Source of the DNA: Kocuria massiliensis
GTDB taxonomy: Bacteria; Actinomycetota; Actinomycetes; Actinomycetales; Micrococcaceae
NCBI RefSeq assembly: GCF_900169715.1
Contig: NZ_LT835159.1
Location: 208,589-272,588 of the forward strand
DNA length: 64,000 nucleotides
Reading direction: 5' to 3'
The notes under the pieces are model-generated. The model ran no database searches, was not told the origin of the DNA, and saw nothing but the letters and a program-made list of their open reading frames with translations. This document shows positions 7,270 through 16,476 of this stretch, one piece after another. Position numbers and translations under genes: made by a program. The number at the start of each line of letters is the position of its first letter. The stretch's first letter is position 1.

Positions 7270-8775
7270 TTAGGAGCGCGAACGGTTGCGGCTGGCGGCC
7301 CGCATGGCCTCGTGATCGATCCAGAACTCACGCGTGGTGACCTCGTCGTCGCCCTTCCACGCCTCGAGACCGCGAATTTCCGGTAGGTCCGAAGCGTGGA
7401 AGATCGGTTCGCGACGCTCCCGGCGCTGCGCCTCGTAGTGCTTGAGGACCTTGTTGGCGACCCCGGCGAGAAGGAACACGGCAATGAGGTTCAGCAACGC
7501 CATGATCGCCATGAACACGTCCGCCAACGACCACACGAGGTCGAGGGCCACCACGGCCCCGCCGAAGACGCACAGCAGGACCACCACGCGGTAGGCCTGA
7601 AGAATCCACTTCTTGCTGGTCAAGAACTCGATATTTGATTCGCCGTAGTAGTAGTTGCCGATCACGGACGAGAACGCGAAGAGGAAAATCGCGACGGTCA
7701 AGAAGTGCACCGCCCAACCGCCGAGCTGTGCGGCCAGAGCGGACTGCGTCAGCGAAGCACCCGCGGCTTGGTCACCGAAGGTCGGGTTAGAGAGCAGAAC
7801 AATGAAGGCGGTGATCGAGCAGACCACGAGGGTATCGAAGTACACGCCGAGCGACTGAACGAAGCCCTGCTTGGCGGGGTGCGAAACCGCGGCGGTGGCA
7901 CCCGCGTTGGGTGCCGAACCCATGCCTGCCTCGTTCGAGAACAAGCCTCGACGCACGCCCTGAATGATCACGCCCATCAGGCCACCGGAAACAAATTCCT
8001 TGATACCGAAGGCTCCCTGGATGATCTTGACGAACATTTCCGGAACCAAATTCAGGTTCATGACGACGACGATCAGGCCGAGTCCCACATACATCACGGC
8101 CATCACAGGTACGAGCACCTGGGTCACCGAAGAGATCGAACGGATTCCGCCAAAGATGATGAGAGCGGTAATAACCGCTAGCACGACGCCGATGATGACC
8201 TTCAGCCCGGACCCCTCGGCCAGGTCGGGGGCGAAGGACTTGGTCGACTGCGAGATGGCGTCGACGATCGAATTGGACTGCACCGTGTTGAACACGAATC
8301 CGTAGGTCAGGCAGATGATGACGGCGAACGCGACGCCCATCCATCGAGCCCGGAGTCCGCGTTCCATGTAGTACGCCGGGCCGCCAACATACGACTCCTT
8401 GCCGGGATGCTTGTACAGCTGCGCCAGCAACGACTCGACGAACGCACTCGCGGCACCCAGGGATGCGATGACCCACATCCAGAACACGGCACCCGGTCCG
8501 CCAATGCTGATGGCCAGCGCGACGCCGGCGATATTGGCCGTACCGACGCGGGATGCGGCGGAAATGGTGAAGGCTCGGAACGAGGAAATCTGGTTTCTGC
8601 CCGATGAATCCTTGCCGCTGGGCTCGCCCAGCACCCGGAACATCTCGGAAATCGACCGGAACTGCACGCCGCGGGTGCGGATCGTGAGGTACAGGCCAAT
8701 GCCAATCAGGACAACGAACATGCCCTGCCAGATGAAGTCGCCGACATGAGTCACGATGTTGGTGAGTGCATCCAT
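7270..8775 (-). CDS. Alanine or glycine:sodium symporter, AGCS family
   Basis: Polytopic transporter (about 501 residues, ~11 helices) that couples Na+ entry to uptake of alanine, glycine or related amino acids. Family signatures are visible: the region around ISSFRAFTISAASRVGTANIAGVALAI, the FVESLLAQLYKHPG segment, and the conserved loop QGVRRGLFSNEAGMGSAPNAGATA. I chose the ATG preceded by GAAAG; an in-frame GTG three codons upstream is possible. It stands alone between the ArsD-like gene and the lysX operon. Confidence 0.93.
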   Translation of the reverse strand: MDALTNIVTHVGDFIWQGMFVVLIGIGLYLTIRTRGVQFRSISEMFRVLGEPSGKDSSGRNQISSFRAFTISAASRVGTANIAGVALAISIGGPGAVFWMWVIASLGAASAFVESLLAQLYKHPGKESYVGGPAYYMERGLRARWMGVAFAVIICLTYGFVFNTVQSNSIVDAISQSTKSFAPDLAEGSGLKVIIGVVLAVITALIIFGGIRSISSVTQVLVPVMAVMYVGLGLIVVVMNLNLVPEMFVKIIQGAFGIKEFVSGGLMGVIIQGVRRGLFSNEAGMGSAPNAGATAAVSHPAKQGFVQSLGVYFDTLVVCSITAFIVLLSNPTFGDQAAGASLTQSALAAQLGGWAVHFLTVAIFLFAFSSVIGNYYYGESNIEFLTSKKWILQAYRVVVLLCVFGGAVVALDLVWSLADVFMAIMALLNLIAVFLLAGVANKVLKHYEAQRRERREPIFHASDLPEIRGLEAWKGDDEVTTREFWIDHEAMRAASRNRSRS

Positions 8776-8922
8776 GAGTATCACTTTCGAGTGCGAGCGG
8801 GCCCCGAGCGAAAACAGCCCGCGGCCGTGACAGCATATCCGGCCTGAGAAATTACCGAAACTCGACGTAGTCAGGAGGTTGCGCCGGACACAGTTGAGCG
8901 CGACGGTGAACCCGCAAGGCCA

Positions 8923-9633
8923 CTAACCGACGAGGAAGCGCCCCATCACGAAGTAGCGCCCGGCGTCGAGGAGCAGCAACACGCAGATGACGGCGATGGC
9001 CACAGGAATCGCTGTACGGATCCACGGACGGGCTGCCGACCATGCTCTTCCGATCCACTTGGACGCCCGATGATGCTGGTTGAAGAGCACGGCAACGCAC
9101 ATGACGAAAAGCGGACCCTGCGAGATGATCGCCCAGGCCAGGAACGCGGGGAGAACAGCCCAGGCGGGTTGATGAGAGGAGAGACCGATGGTGACGACGA
9201 ACGGCAGATCGGCCGTGACGAGCGCGACGAACCCGAGCGCCACCGATAGCAGGCCGGCTAGGCTCCTATCTTGCTGTTCTTTGTCCTCGGGAGGATCGTT
9301 ACGGTGAATCCAACGATAGCCGGCGAAACACAACCCCACGATGGCCACGAGAATTTCGACGCCGGCGGCCCATCCCCCTGCCCGTAGCAGTGAATGCCAC
9401 GGAAAATCAGCCAAATGCTCGCCGAGTAGGCGCGAGAGAGTGAACCCCCAGGCAGCGGTCCCAAGAATCAGCACCGCGCCAAAGAGCAGTACGTCGCGTC
9501 GCGCCTTTCGTGCAGCGGATCGTCCGGAGTTACCCCGGGCCGCAATGTATACGGCGGCGATCAAGGCCGGAACCGGGTCAAATCCACCGATTCCGAGCCC
9601 CGAGGCGACCCCGAAAAACTGCAGCTCGTTCAC
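8923..9633 (-). CDS. Polytopic membrane protein, last gene of the lysX operon
   Basis: 236 residues with about six hydrophobic segments separated by a charged central loop (RNDPPEDKEQQDRS). The N-terminus (FFGVASGLGIGGFDPVPALIAAVYIAARG) is reminiscent of GAP/LysE-type small-molecule exporters, but I cannot assign a family firmly. Its GTG start overlaps the lysX stop codon (GTGA), so it is translationally coupled to lysX. An envelope or lipid-related transport role is suggested by that coupling only. Confidence 0.7.
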   Translation of the reverse strand: MNELQFFGVASGLGIGGFDPVPALIAAVYIAARGNSGRSAARKARRDVLLFGAVLILGTAAWGFTLSRLLGEHLADFPWHSLLRAGGWAAGVEILVAIVGLCFAGYRWIHRNDPPEDKEQQDRSLAGLLSVALGFVALVTADLPFVVTIGLSSHQPAWAVLPAFLAWAIISQGPLFVMCVAVLFNQHHRASKWIGRAWSAARPWIRTAIPVAIAVICVLLLLDAGRYFVMGRFLVG

Positions 9634-12600
9634 TCGACCGACGCCGAATCTGGGCCAGAAACTTTCCGCGGCGCGGACTTAAGACGAGGGGTTGAACCCG
9701 GCCGGACAAACGGGAAAGCCAAGACGCCACGGATCGGTGCACCCGTGAGCATCATGATCAAGCGATCAATGCCGATGCCCATGCCGCCCGTGGGAGGCAA
9801 CCCCGTTTCCAAGGCGTCCAGGAAGTCCTCGTCGATCTGCATAGCCTCGAGGTCGCCGGCCGCGGCCTTGAGAGACTGCTCGGTCAAGCGGCGTCGTTGT
9901 TCGAGGGCGTCGGCCATCTCGGAGTAGGCGGTGCCCATCTCGGTCCCATTGATCACCAGGTCCCAGCGTTCGGCCAAGCCTGGTTCGCTCCGGTGTGGAC
10001 CGGCCAGCGGCGAGGTCTCCACGGGGAAGTCCTTGTAGAACGTGGGCCGAGAGGTCTTCGCCTCAACGAGTTCACCGTAGAGTTCTTCGATCACGGCTCC
10101 GGGGCCCATGTCGTCGCGTACGTGGATTTCGTGCTGGCGGGCCAGCCCCAGAAGTTCTTCGAAGTTCGTTTCCAGATCGATGCGTTGGCCGACAGCCTCC
10201 GAGAGCGCGTCGCACACGCTGACCACGGGCCAGGGGCCTGAAACATCCGTCAGTACGGCCTCCTGGCGCGGATCCTTGGGATCCTCACCGAGACGCAGCG
10301 GCAGCACTTCTTCGCCAAAGACCTCGCGCGCGGCATTCTTGAGGAGGCGCTCTGTCAGCTCCCGCATGACGTTGTAATCCGCATACGGTTGATACGCCTC
10401 CAAGACCGTGAACTCCGGGTTGTGCGTCGCGTCCGCGCCTTCATTGCGGAAGTCGCGACCCAGCTCGTACACCGGGCCCATGTCGCCGACGACGAGCCGC
10501 TTCAGGTACAGCTCTGGGGCGATGCGCAGGGTGAGGTCCACGCCGTAAGCGTTGATGAACGTTTTGAATGGACGGGCACTCGCGCCGCCGTGCACCGTGT
10601 TGAGCATCGGCGTCTCGACCTCGAGAAAGTTATGAGTGTCCAAAGTTCGCCGGATTGAGCGAATCGTGGCCGAGCGGATGCGAAGCCTGTGGGATTCGGC
10701 CGGGTTCACAATCAGGTCCATCGAACGACGTCGGAGCCTGGCCTCGGGGTCGGTGAAGGAATCGAAGGGGATCGGGTGCAAGCACTTGGAAAGCATTTCC
10801 CACGACTCCACGATCAACGACGGCGTCCCATTGCGCGAGGTCCCGATGCGTCCGCGGAGCAACACGTGGTCGCCGGTGTCGATCCAACGGACTGCCCGTC
10901 GGGTTTCGGGGCCGCAGACGGCGTCGTCGAGCACCGCCTGGATCACCGTTCCATGCTCGTAGAGGTCGATGAAGCTGACCTTGCCGTGACGCCGGATCGA
11001 GCGAACCCGCCCCGTCACCGAAAGAGCTGAAGGCCCTGGTTCGGCGCGGTGCGACCCAGAGGCCTGGGCGCCTTCCTGAGAAGATCCAGCCACGAGAGCG
11101 CCCTGATCCGTTCGAGACCGTGCCTCTTCGGCTTCCGGGGAATTCAAGAGCGCTGAGAAGGACACCACGCTCATGCCTTCGCCCGTCCCCTTGGGGTAGG
11201 GCTCGATCCCGGCCTCGCGCATCTGCTCGAGGTGGGCGATGCGATGCCTCGTCTGATCCGACCACTGCGGGGCGAGATCCTCGGGGGCGATGCGGCGTCG
11301 TTCGGACTCACGCAGGCGGGCCAGCTCATTGCGGCCGAGAGTTCCGGTGCGGCTCGGCTTATGCGTGAGCCACGCCGGAAGGAACCCTTCAGCCACACCA
11401 CACGCGAGCCCGACCGGGGCAAGGGAAACGTAGGACTCGACACAGATAAACCGCGGAACCCATGACGGGCTGAATTTCTGATTGAACTTGTAGAGGCGCT
11501 CGAGCTGCAGGAACCGGTCCAAAACCCCTAAAACGGAGGAACCGAATTTGGTCAACGGGTTGGCGCCGAGCTCCTCCGAGCGCGCGAAGGTTTCTCGGAA
11601 CATCGCGAAGTTCAGGGACACGCGGGTGATGCCCAGGCCTTCGGCCTCTTCCATCATCTTCACGATCATGAACTCGGTGGTTCCATTGGGCGCACCGGGA
11701 GCGCGCCTCATGACGTCGAGGGATAAGCCGTTGCTACCCCACGGCACGAAGCTCAACAGCCCGATGGGCTCGCCGTCGGACGAGTACGCCACCAGGGTTA
11801 CCGTGCGGTAATCGGCTGGGTCTCCCGTGCGGTTCAGGGCCATGGAGAAGCCGCGTTCTACCTTGCCGTGACGCCATGTATCGCTCAGCTCGGCCATGTG
11901 CCCGAGCTGTTCCTCGGAGAGGTCGCCCTGACGGCGCACCTTGACCGTGACACCCTCGCGTTCCAGGCGCTGGGTGCTATGGCGAATCTCGGTCATCGAC
12001 GTGTTGTTGAGGGAGAAACGGTCCGGGTAGAGGATCGCCTCGTCACCCATCCCCACCACGGTCATTCCCGCTTGGGCATATGCGCGGGCACCTTCGCGGC
12101 TCGCACTGATGACGGCGGGAATCCAGCCATATTCCCTGGCCTCGGACTTCCACTCTTGAATGGCACTAGCCCAAGAGGCATGCTCGCCGATGGGATCTCC
12201 CGAAGCCAGCGAGACTGAGCCAAATACCCGATAGGTCACGGCGGCCCGACCGTCCGGGGAGAAAACCGTGGACTTTTCTCGGCGCGTGCCGAAATAGGAG
12301 AGGGAATCCTGATGGCCGTAGTCGCGGAGCAACGCCCGGAGCTGGAGTTCGCGCTCGCCGGTCCACGAGTGCACCGGGCGGGCGGAACGCAGGAAAACCC
12401 AGATGGCGACGATCGCGGTGAGGCCGTAGACCGTCGAAATGATTTGAATGCACCACAGGGGAATGCCGTGGAGGTGGCCCAAGACCCCTGGTGTGGTGAA
12501 GCCGAGCGCCCGGATCATGACGGCGCCGATGTCGTGAAGGGAATCCAAAGGCAAGAAGACGAGCGCTAACAAGGCGGCGAGGGCGACGCCGGCGAGTAAG

Positions 12601-13103
12601 ACGAGCAACGCAGCACCGTAGGAGGCCTTGAGAACCCGTGCGGGGAACTCCCGACGTGCTCGGAACATTAAGACCAACAGGACGATACCCACGGCGGCGC
12701 CGATGAAGTCCCAAGCGGGGTGTTCCAGGGGCACCTCGGCCCAGAGATCGTCCCAATTCTCCACGTTAGGGAACGAGATCGCCGTCAGGACACCCAGAAG
12801 AACCCCGAAGAACTGGAAGACCATCGCGGCCCACAGCCCGGCCCGTTTACGGCGGAGGAGCGCCCAAAAAACGACCGCCGTGATGACCAGCGTCATCAAG
12901 CTCCGCTGGACCGGGATGTTGAGGAGCCCTAAAAGGAATTCGGGCCAGCCGATCGAAGACCGATGCAGGGGTCGGGTCACGAGGAGGGCGACGTTCATGA
13001 ACGTCGCCACGGCGTAGAGCCAGATCATCAGCTGCGCGGTACGGCGTCCTCGGGGACTCTTTCCGTTCGCAATAGACCGGGCTGGCGTGCGTTTGGTGCT
13101 CAT
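9630..13103 (-). CDS. lysX: LysX: bifunctional lysyl-phosphatidylglycerol synthase / lysyl-tRNA synthetase
   Basis: A 1157-residue two-enzyme fusion. The N-terminal part has several membrane helices followed by an MprF-type DUF2156 lysyltransferase domain (for example TYRVFGSVSLASGDPIGEHASW and SLDVMRRAPGAPNGTTEFM). The C-terminal part is a class II lysyl-tRNA synthetase with an OB fold (GRVRSIRRHGKVSFIDLYEHG) and class II motifs (FLEVETPMLNTVHGGASARP, GRDFRNEGADATHNPEFT, GIDRLIMMLTG). It charges tRNA-Lys and transfers lysine to phosphatidylglycerol, lowering surface charge and giving resistance to cationic peptides. It sits in an operon with an upstream esterase (18 bases away) and a downstream membrane protein (overlapping). 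A separate housekeeping LysRS is expected elsewhere. Confidence 0.96.
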   Translation of the reverse strand: MSTKRTPARSIANGKSPRGRRTAQLMIWLYAVATFMNVALLVTRPLHRSSIGWPEFLLGLLNIPVQRSLMTLVITAVVFWALLRRKRAGLWAAMVFQFFGVLLGVLTAISFPNVENWDDLWAEVPLEHPAWDFIGAAVGIVLLVLMFRARREFPARVLKASYGAALLVLLAGVALAALLALVFLPLDSLHDIGAVMIRALGFTTPGVLGHLHGIPLWCIQIISTVYGLTAIVAIWVFLRSARPVHSWTGERELQLRALLRDYGHQDSLSYFGTRREKSTVFSPDGRAAVTYRVFGSVSLASGDPIGEHASWASAIQEWKSEAREYGWIPAVISASREGARAYAQAGMTVVGMGDEAILYPDRFSLNNTSMTEIRHSTQRLEREGVTVKVRRQGDLSEEQLGHMAELSDTWRHGKVERGFSMALNRTGDPADYRTVTLVAYSSDGEPIGLLSFVPWGSNGLSLDVMRRAPGAPNGTTEFMIVKMMEEAEGLGITRVSLNFAMFRETFARSEELGANPLTKFGSSVLGVLDRFLQLERLYKFNQKFSPSWVPRFICVESYVSLAPVGLACGVAEGFLPAWLTHKPSRTGTLGRNELARLRESERRRIAPEDLAPQWSDQTRHRIAHLEQMREAGIEPYPKGTGEGMSVVSFSALLNSPEAEEARSRTDQGALVAGSSQEGAQASGSHRAEPGPSALSVTGRVRSIRRHGKVSFIDLYEHGTVIQAVLDDAVCGPETRRAVRWIDTGDHVLLRGRIGTSRNGTPSLIVESWEMLSKCLHPIPFDSFTDPEARLRRRSMDLIVNPAESHRLRIRSATIRSIRRTLDTHNFLEVETPMLNTVHGGASARPFKTFINAYGVDLTLRIAPELYLKRLVVGDMGPVYELGRDFRNEGADATHNPEFTVLEAYQPYADYNVMRELTERLLKNAAREVFGEEVLPLRLGEDPKDPRQEAVLTDVSGPWPVVSVCDALSEAVGQRIDLETNFEELLGLARQHEIHVRDDMGPGAVIEELYGELVEAKTSRPTFYKDFPVETSPLAGPHRSEPGLAERWDLVINGTEMGTAYSEMADALEQRRRLTEQSLKAAAGDLEAMQIDEDFLDALETGLPPTGGMGIGIDRLIMMLTGAPIRGVLAFPFVRPGSTPRLKSAPRKVSGPDSASVE

Positions 13104-13121
13104 CGAGTCATTTCCTCGTGA

Positions 13122-14291
13122 TTAGGACGTGGGGGCGAAAAAAGGGCTGGTGCTACCCAACCACGAAAGGCTTTTCACCATACCGGGCTGCCACACGTCT
13201 TGACGATGGCCTCCCGCGGCGACCGAGTCGACAGTCAAGGACGTGGGCCCGGCAACGTGGTCGCGGAACTTCGTCAACGACGGCCAAGAGAGCGGGTCGT
13301 CCTGACTGGAATAGTAATTGAGGTTGACGGAGGGTTTGGTCGTGGCCGCGATCCGCTGCAGGTCGTACCGGGGATCGTCGGACTCGTTCCATCGCTGACC
13401 CTTGGTGTATTCCGGCTCGAAATAGCCCGATTGGACGAGCCCCGAACCGAAAAGATCAGGGTGTTTCACGCTGAACATGGCCGAGCAGTACCCTCCGGCG
13501 CTGTACCCCGTGGCGGCCCAAGCGCGAGGATCGTCGCCGACGCGAAGGTTTTGTTTGACCCAAGGGATGAGGTCCTTCGTGATGTAGGTTTCCACGCGCG
13601 GGGTCTCATGGTGCGGTTGTTCTCGGGTGCCGTCCACGCATTCGGTGTCGTAGGTGCCAGGCAGGACGGCGGGGACCACGAAAATCGAATCACGTAGTTT
13701 TCCCTCGTCAACAGCCTGTTCAATCATGTGTCCGTAGTCGAGGGAGTGGGAATAGGTCTGAGGCGACCCCGGGAACCCCGTGAACCCCACGATCACGGGG
13801 TACAGCTTGTCTTTGTCATGCAGATAAGACTTGGGAAGCCACACCATCACGTCATAGGTTTGGCCACTGGTCTCGCCGGCTACGGGAACCGTGAAGTATT
13901 GGCCGTGCGCTGCGGTGTCCTGAATCTTGTTCTGGAACGCTGGATTCTTCTGAGGATCGCGCTGCTCGTCCGTGACACTTCCCGAGAGTGCGAGAGCTTT
14001 GGTCACGCCATGAGCGGGGGCGCCGTATTTTTCCGTCGGGAGTGCCGTCGCCGATCCGCCAGCGAGGTCATCCCACGAGGTGTACCAGCTATTCTGCCGA
14101 TTCAAGTAGGCCGCCACGGAGACCAGAATCAATACCGACACGAGCAGCATGACCACGGCTTGAACCACGGAACTGATCAGACGGCGCGTCGGAAGCCGCG
14201 GAAGGAACACCACGGCGAGCAAGAACACCAGTGCCGTGAATACCCACAGCGCAATGAGGAATCCCCACTCGGTGAGTTCAAATATCTGCAT
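13122..14291 (-). CDS. Membrane-anchored esterase, alpha/beta hydrolase (antigen 85 / esterase D type)
   Basis: 389 residues with two N-terminal transmembrane helices (~10-30 and ~40-62), then an extracytoplasmic alpha/beta hydrolase domain of the putative-esterase family (PF00756). The nucleophile serine lies in ATGYSAGGYC; a probable acid is in YYSSQDDPLSW and the histidine in VAAGGHRQD. Relatives include mycolyltransferases and esterases. It ends 18 bases before lysX, so it is co-transcribed with the lysyl-phosphatidylglycerol synthase. This suggests a role in membrane-lipid or cell-surface chemistry, possibly acting on aminoacylated lipids, but that is inference. Confidence 0.82.
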   Translation of the reverse strand: MQIFELTEWGFLIALWVFTALVFLLAVVFLPRLPTRRLISSVVQAVVMLLVSVLILVSVAAYLNRQNSWYTSWDDLAGGSATALPTEKYGAPAHGVTKALALSGSVTDEQRDPQKNPAFQNKIQDTAAHGQYFTVPVAGETSGQTYDVMVWLPKSYLHDKDKLYPVIVGFTGFPGSPQTYSHSLDYGHMIEQAVDEGKLRDSIFVVPAVLPGTYDTECVDGTREQPHHETPRVETYITKDLIPWVKQNLRVGDDPRAWAATGYSAGGYCSAMFSVKHPDLFGSGLVQSGYFEPEYTKGQRWNESDDPRYDLQRIAATTKPSVNLNYYSSQDDPLSWPSLTKFRDHVAGPTSLTVDSVAAGGHRQDVWQPGMVKSLSWLGSTSPFFAPTS

Positions 14292-14368
14292 GTTCCTCCT
14301 CTGCGCCGCTCAATGGCGATGCGGCGCCGTCTGTCGATTCTACGGTCTCAGACCTCAACGTTGACCTG

Positions 14369-15655
14369 CTATGCGGACTTTTCCACAGGAGAGGACTGCC
14401 CATGATGAGAGGTATGTACCCGGCGGTACCGATAATTCCGGGCCGAGAGTAAGGTGCCTCCGAGTACCGCAGCCAGTGCGGATCCGGTGAGAATGGCAAC
14501 CTTGGCCGTGTCGCCAAACGGGGAACCCGCGGCGAAACTCAGTTCGGAAATCAAGAGTGAGACGGTGAATCCGATGCCTGCCAGAACCGACAGCCCGATG
14601 AGGTCCCACCACGCGATCGTTGGGTCGAGGCTAGGGCCGCGGAACCGCGTGACGAGCCACGTCGCGCCGGTGATCCCTAGGCACTTGCCCAGGAGGAGCC
14701 CGACGACGATGCCGATCCCCACGGGGCTTCCCAGCGCCTTGGTCAACCCATCAAAACCGCCGACGGTGACTCCCGCCGAAAAGAACGCGAAGACGGGAAC
14801 GCAGACGCTCGCAGAGAGGGGACGCAGGCGATGCTCGAGGATCTCGGAGAGGCCGTGATCGCTGGCGGCGGGCGTGCGTGGGCCCTTCTGTACCGGAACG
14901 CAAAATCCGAGGAGCACTCCGGCGATCGTCGCGTGGATGCCCGATCCGAGGAATAGAGCCCAGGTGAGGACGCCGAGCGGCAGCAAGATCAACCAGGCAG
15001 CCACGGAGGACGAGTGAAAGAGCTTCTCCCAGCGTCGGGCCGCCAGCGCGTAGAGGGCCAGCGGCACAACGGCCAAGGCCAGAAGGCCGAGGTTCAACCC
15101 TTCGGAATAGAACAGGGCGATGATCGTGATCGCGATGAGGTCGTCCACCACAGCCAGCGTCAGGAGAAAGGTGCGCACGGCGGCTGGCAAACTCCGGCCC
15201 ACGACGGCGAGAACTGCCACAGCGAAGGCGATATCGGTAGCCGTGGGGATCGCCCAGCCACCCATCGTCTCGCCGCCGGAAGCCGCATTGACGAGGGCAA
15301 AGATGATGGCCGGAAGCGCGACGCCACCGACCGCCGCGGCGACGGGGACGACGGCCGTTCGAGGGTCGCGGAGGTCCCCCACGGTAAATTCCTTCTTCAG
15401 CTCCAGGCCGATGAGGAAGAAGAAGACGGCCAGCAATCCGTCAGAGGCCCAATGGCCCACGCTTAAGTCGAGGTTGAGCGACCCGAGATGAATCCCGAGA
15501 TGTTGGTCGCGGACGGCAAAGTACCAGGACGAAGCTTCGGAATTGGCGACGACGAGGGCCGCGACCGTCGCGACCAGAAGAATGATTCCACCCATGGATT
15601 CCGAGCGCAGGGCGGTGCCGAGACGTTGAATGGGGGTGAGTGCACGGTGTGACAT
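14369..15655 (-). CDS. nhaA: Na+/H+ antiporter NhaA
   Basis: Inner-membrane antiporter exporting Na+ in exchange for protons. It carries the diagnostic NhaA blocks: WASDGLLAVFFFLIGLELKKEF, GGWAIPTATDIAFAVAVLAVVG and the paired aspartates in LTLAVVDDLIAITIIALFY that form the ion-binding site. About 428 residues and ~12 helices is the normal size. The start is the ATG with AGGAG upstream; a longer in-frame extension is not needed. It is monocistronic. Confidence 0.96.
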   Translation of the reverse strand: MSHRALTPIQRLGTALRSESMGGIILLVATVAALVVANSEASSWYFAVRDQHLGIHLGSLNLDLSVGHWASDGLLAVFFFLIGLELKKEFTVGDLRDPRTAVVPVAAAVGGVALPAIIFALVNAASGGETMGGWAIPTATDIAFAVAVLAVVGRSLPAAVRTFLLTLAVVDDLIAITIIALFYSEGLNLGLLALAVVPLALYALAARRWEKLFHSSSVAAWLILLPLGVLTWALFLGSGIHATIAGVLLGFCVPVQKGPRTPAASDHGLSEILEHRLRPLSASVCVPVFAFFSAGVTVGGFDGLTKALGSPVGIGIVVGLLLGKCLGITGATWLVTRFRGPSLDPTIAWWDLIGLSVLAGIGFTVSLLISELSFAAGSPFGDTAKVAILTGSALAAVLGGTLLSARNYRYRRVHTSHHGQSSPVEKSA

Positions 15656-15953
15656 GGGGTCTCCTGTGGATCGGGGACCGACGGGCCGAGACGGCACACA
15701 TCGGCGTTGCAGAAGCGCATCCTGCGCTTGCCGACCAGACTTCCCGGCACACCAGAGCGCCCCATGTTACGTGCTTTCGTAGCACACGTCCATGTCGCGG
15801 ATCACCGGGCGATCCATGCCGCCAAACCGTTGAATGCCCAAGTGAGAGCGCGGGCGTGCCATGGGGTGAAGCATGACGTAAGGCATAATAGCCGTGTCAT
15901 GCTGGCCGAGGGCCGGCGCAGTATCGTCCAGCGGGAAGGGTTCGGTGTAGCAC
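15656..15953. other. Gene-free stretch upstream of marR; contains an inverted repeat
   Basis: No convincing gene is visible in either strand. The useful element is a perfect 7-bp inverted repeat, GCATGAC and GTCATGC (15871-15877 and 15896-15902), separated by 18 bp that include AT-rich sequence (GCATAATAG) which could be a -10 region. It could be an autoregulatory site for the MarR protein, but the wide spacing is unusual for MarR operators. Confidence 0.4.
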
Positions 15954-16466
15954 GTGCCCAAGAGTCAGCCCGAGCCCCAGTGGCTCTCACCCGAAGAACG
16001 GGAAGCGTGGTTGTGCCTTTCGGCCATCATGTTTCAGCTACCCGGACAACTCGAGAATCAACTCCAGCGCGATGCCGACCTCGGGTTCGTCGAATACATG
16101 GTCTTAGCAATGCTTTCGGAAGCACCGGATCGTCAGCTGACGATGACCGAGCTCTCGACGCAAACGAATACCCGGCTGGCACGGCTCTCCCGCGTGGTCA
16201 AGCGGCTGGAGGAAAACGGCCTCGTGGAGCGGACCACCTCCGAACTCGACCGGCGCGTCAGCATCTGTCACCTGCGTCAGCCAGGCATTGACACCGTCGT
16301 CGCAGCCGCCCCGGGGCACGTGGCACAGGTTCGTGCGGCCGTTTTTAATCGACTCACTAAACGTCAGGTCACGCAGCTGGCAGGCATCGGCGAGGCGTTG
16401 TTGGGAGGCCGTCCGTCGGCCATCGTTGCGGCACAGCTCGCCAAGGGCGCTCAACCCAGGGCCTGA
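15954..16466 (+). CDS. MarR-family transcriptional regulator
   Basis: A 170-residue winged-helix dimeric regulator. The DNA-binding core is clear: DLGFVEYMVLAMLSEAP, LTMTELSTQTNTRLARLSRVVKRLEENGLVER, followed by the wing TTSELDRRVSICHL. The GTG start is taken from the reading frame and an upstream purine-rich GGGAAGGG, which is rather distant. Its target is unknown. It converges on the GntR gene, so candidates are its own promoter or distant genes such as those with the TTTAnnnGTAAAGT site before yceI and doxX. Confidence 0.9.
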   Translation: MPKSQPEPQWLSPEEREAWLCLSAIMFQLPGQLENQLQRDADLGFVEYMVLAMLSEAPDRQLTMTELSTQTNTRLARLSRVVKRLEENGLVERTTSELDRRVSICHLRQPGIDTVVAAAPGHVAQVRAAVFNRLTKRQVTQLAGIGEALLGGRPSAIVAAQLAKGAQPRA

Positions 16467-16476
16467 CGGCCTTCGC

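Noticed and set aside
8191..8836. Minus-strand frames parallel to the AGCS symporter
   Set aside because: They are Arg-rich frame shadows of the symporter gene with no independent features.
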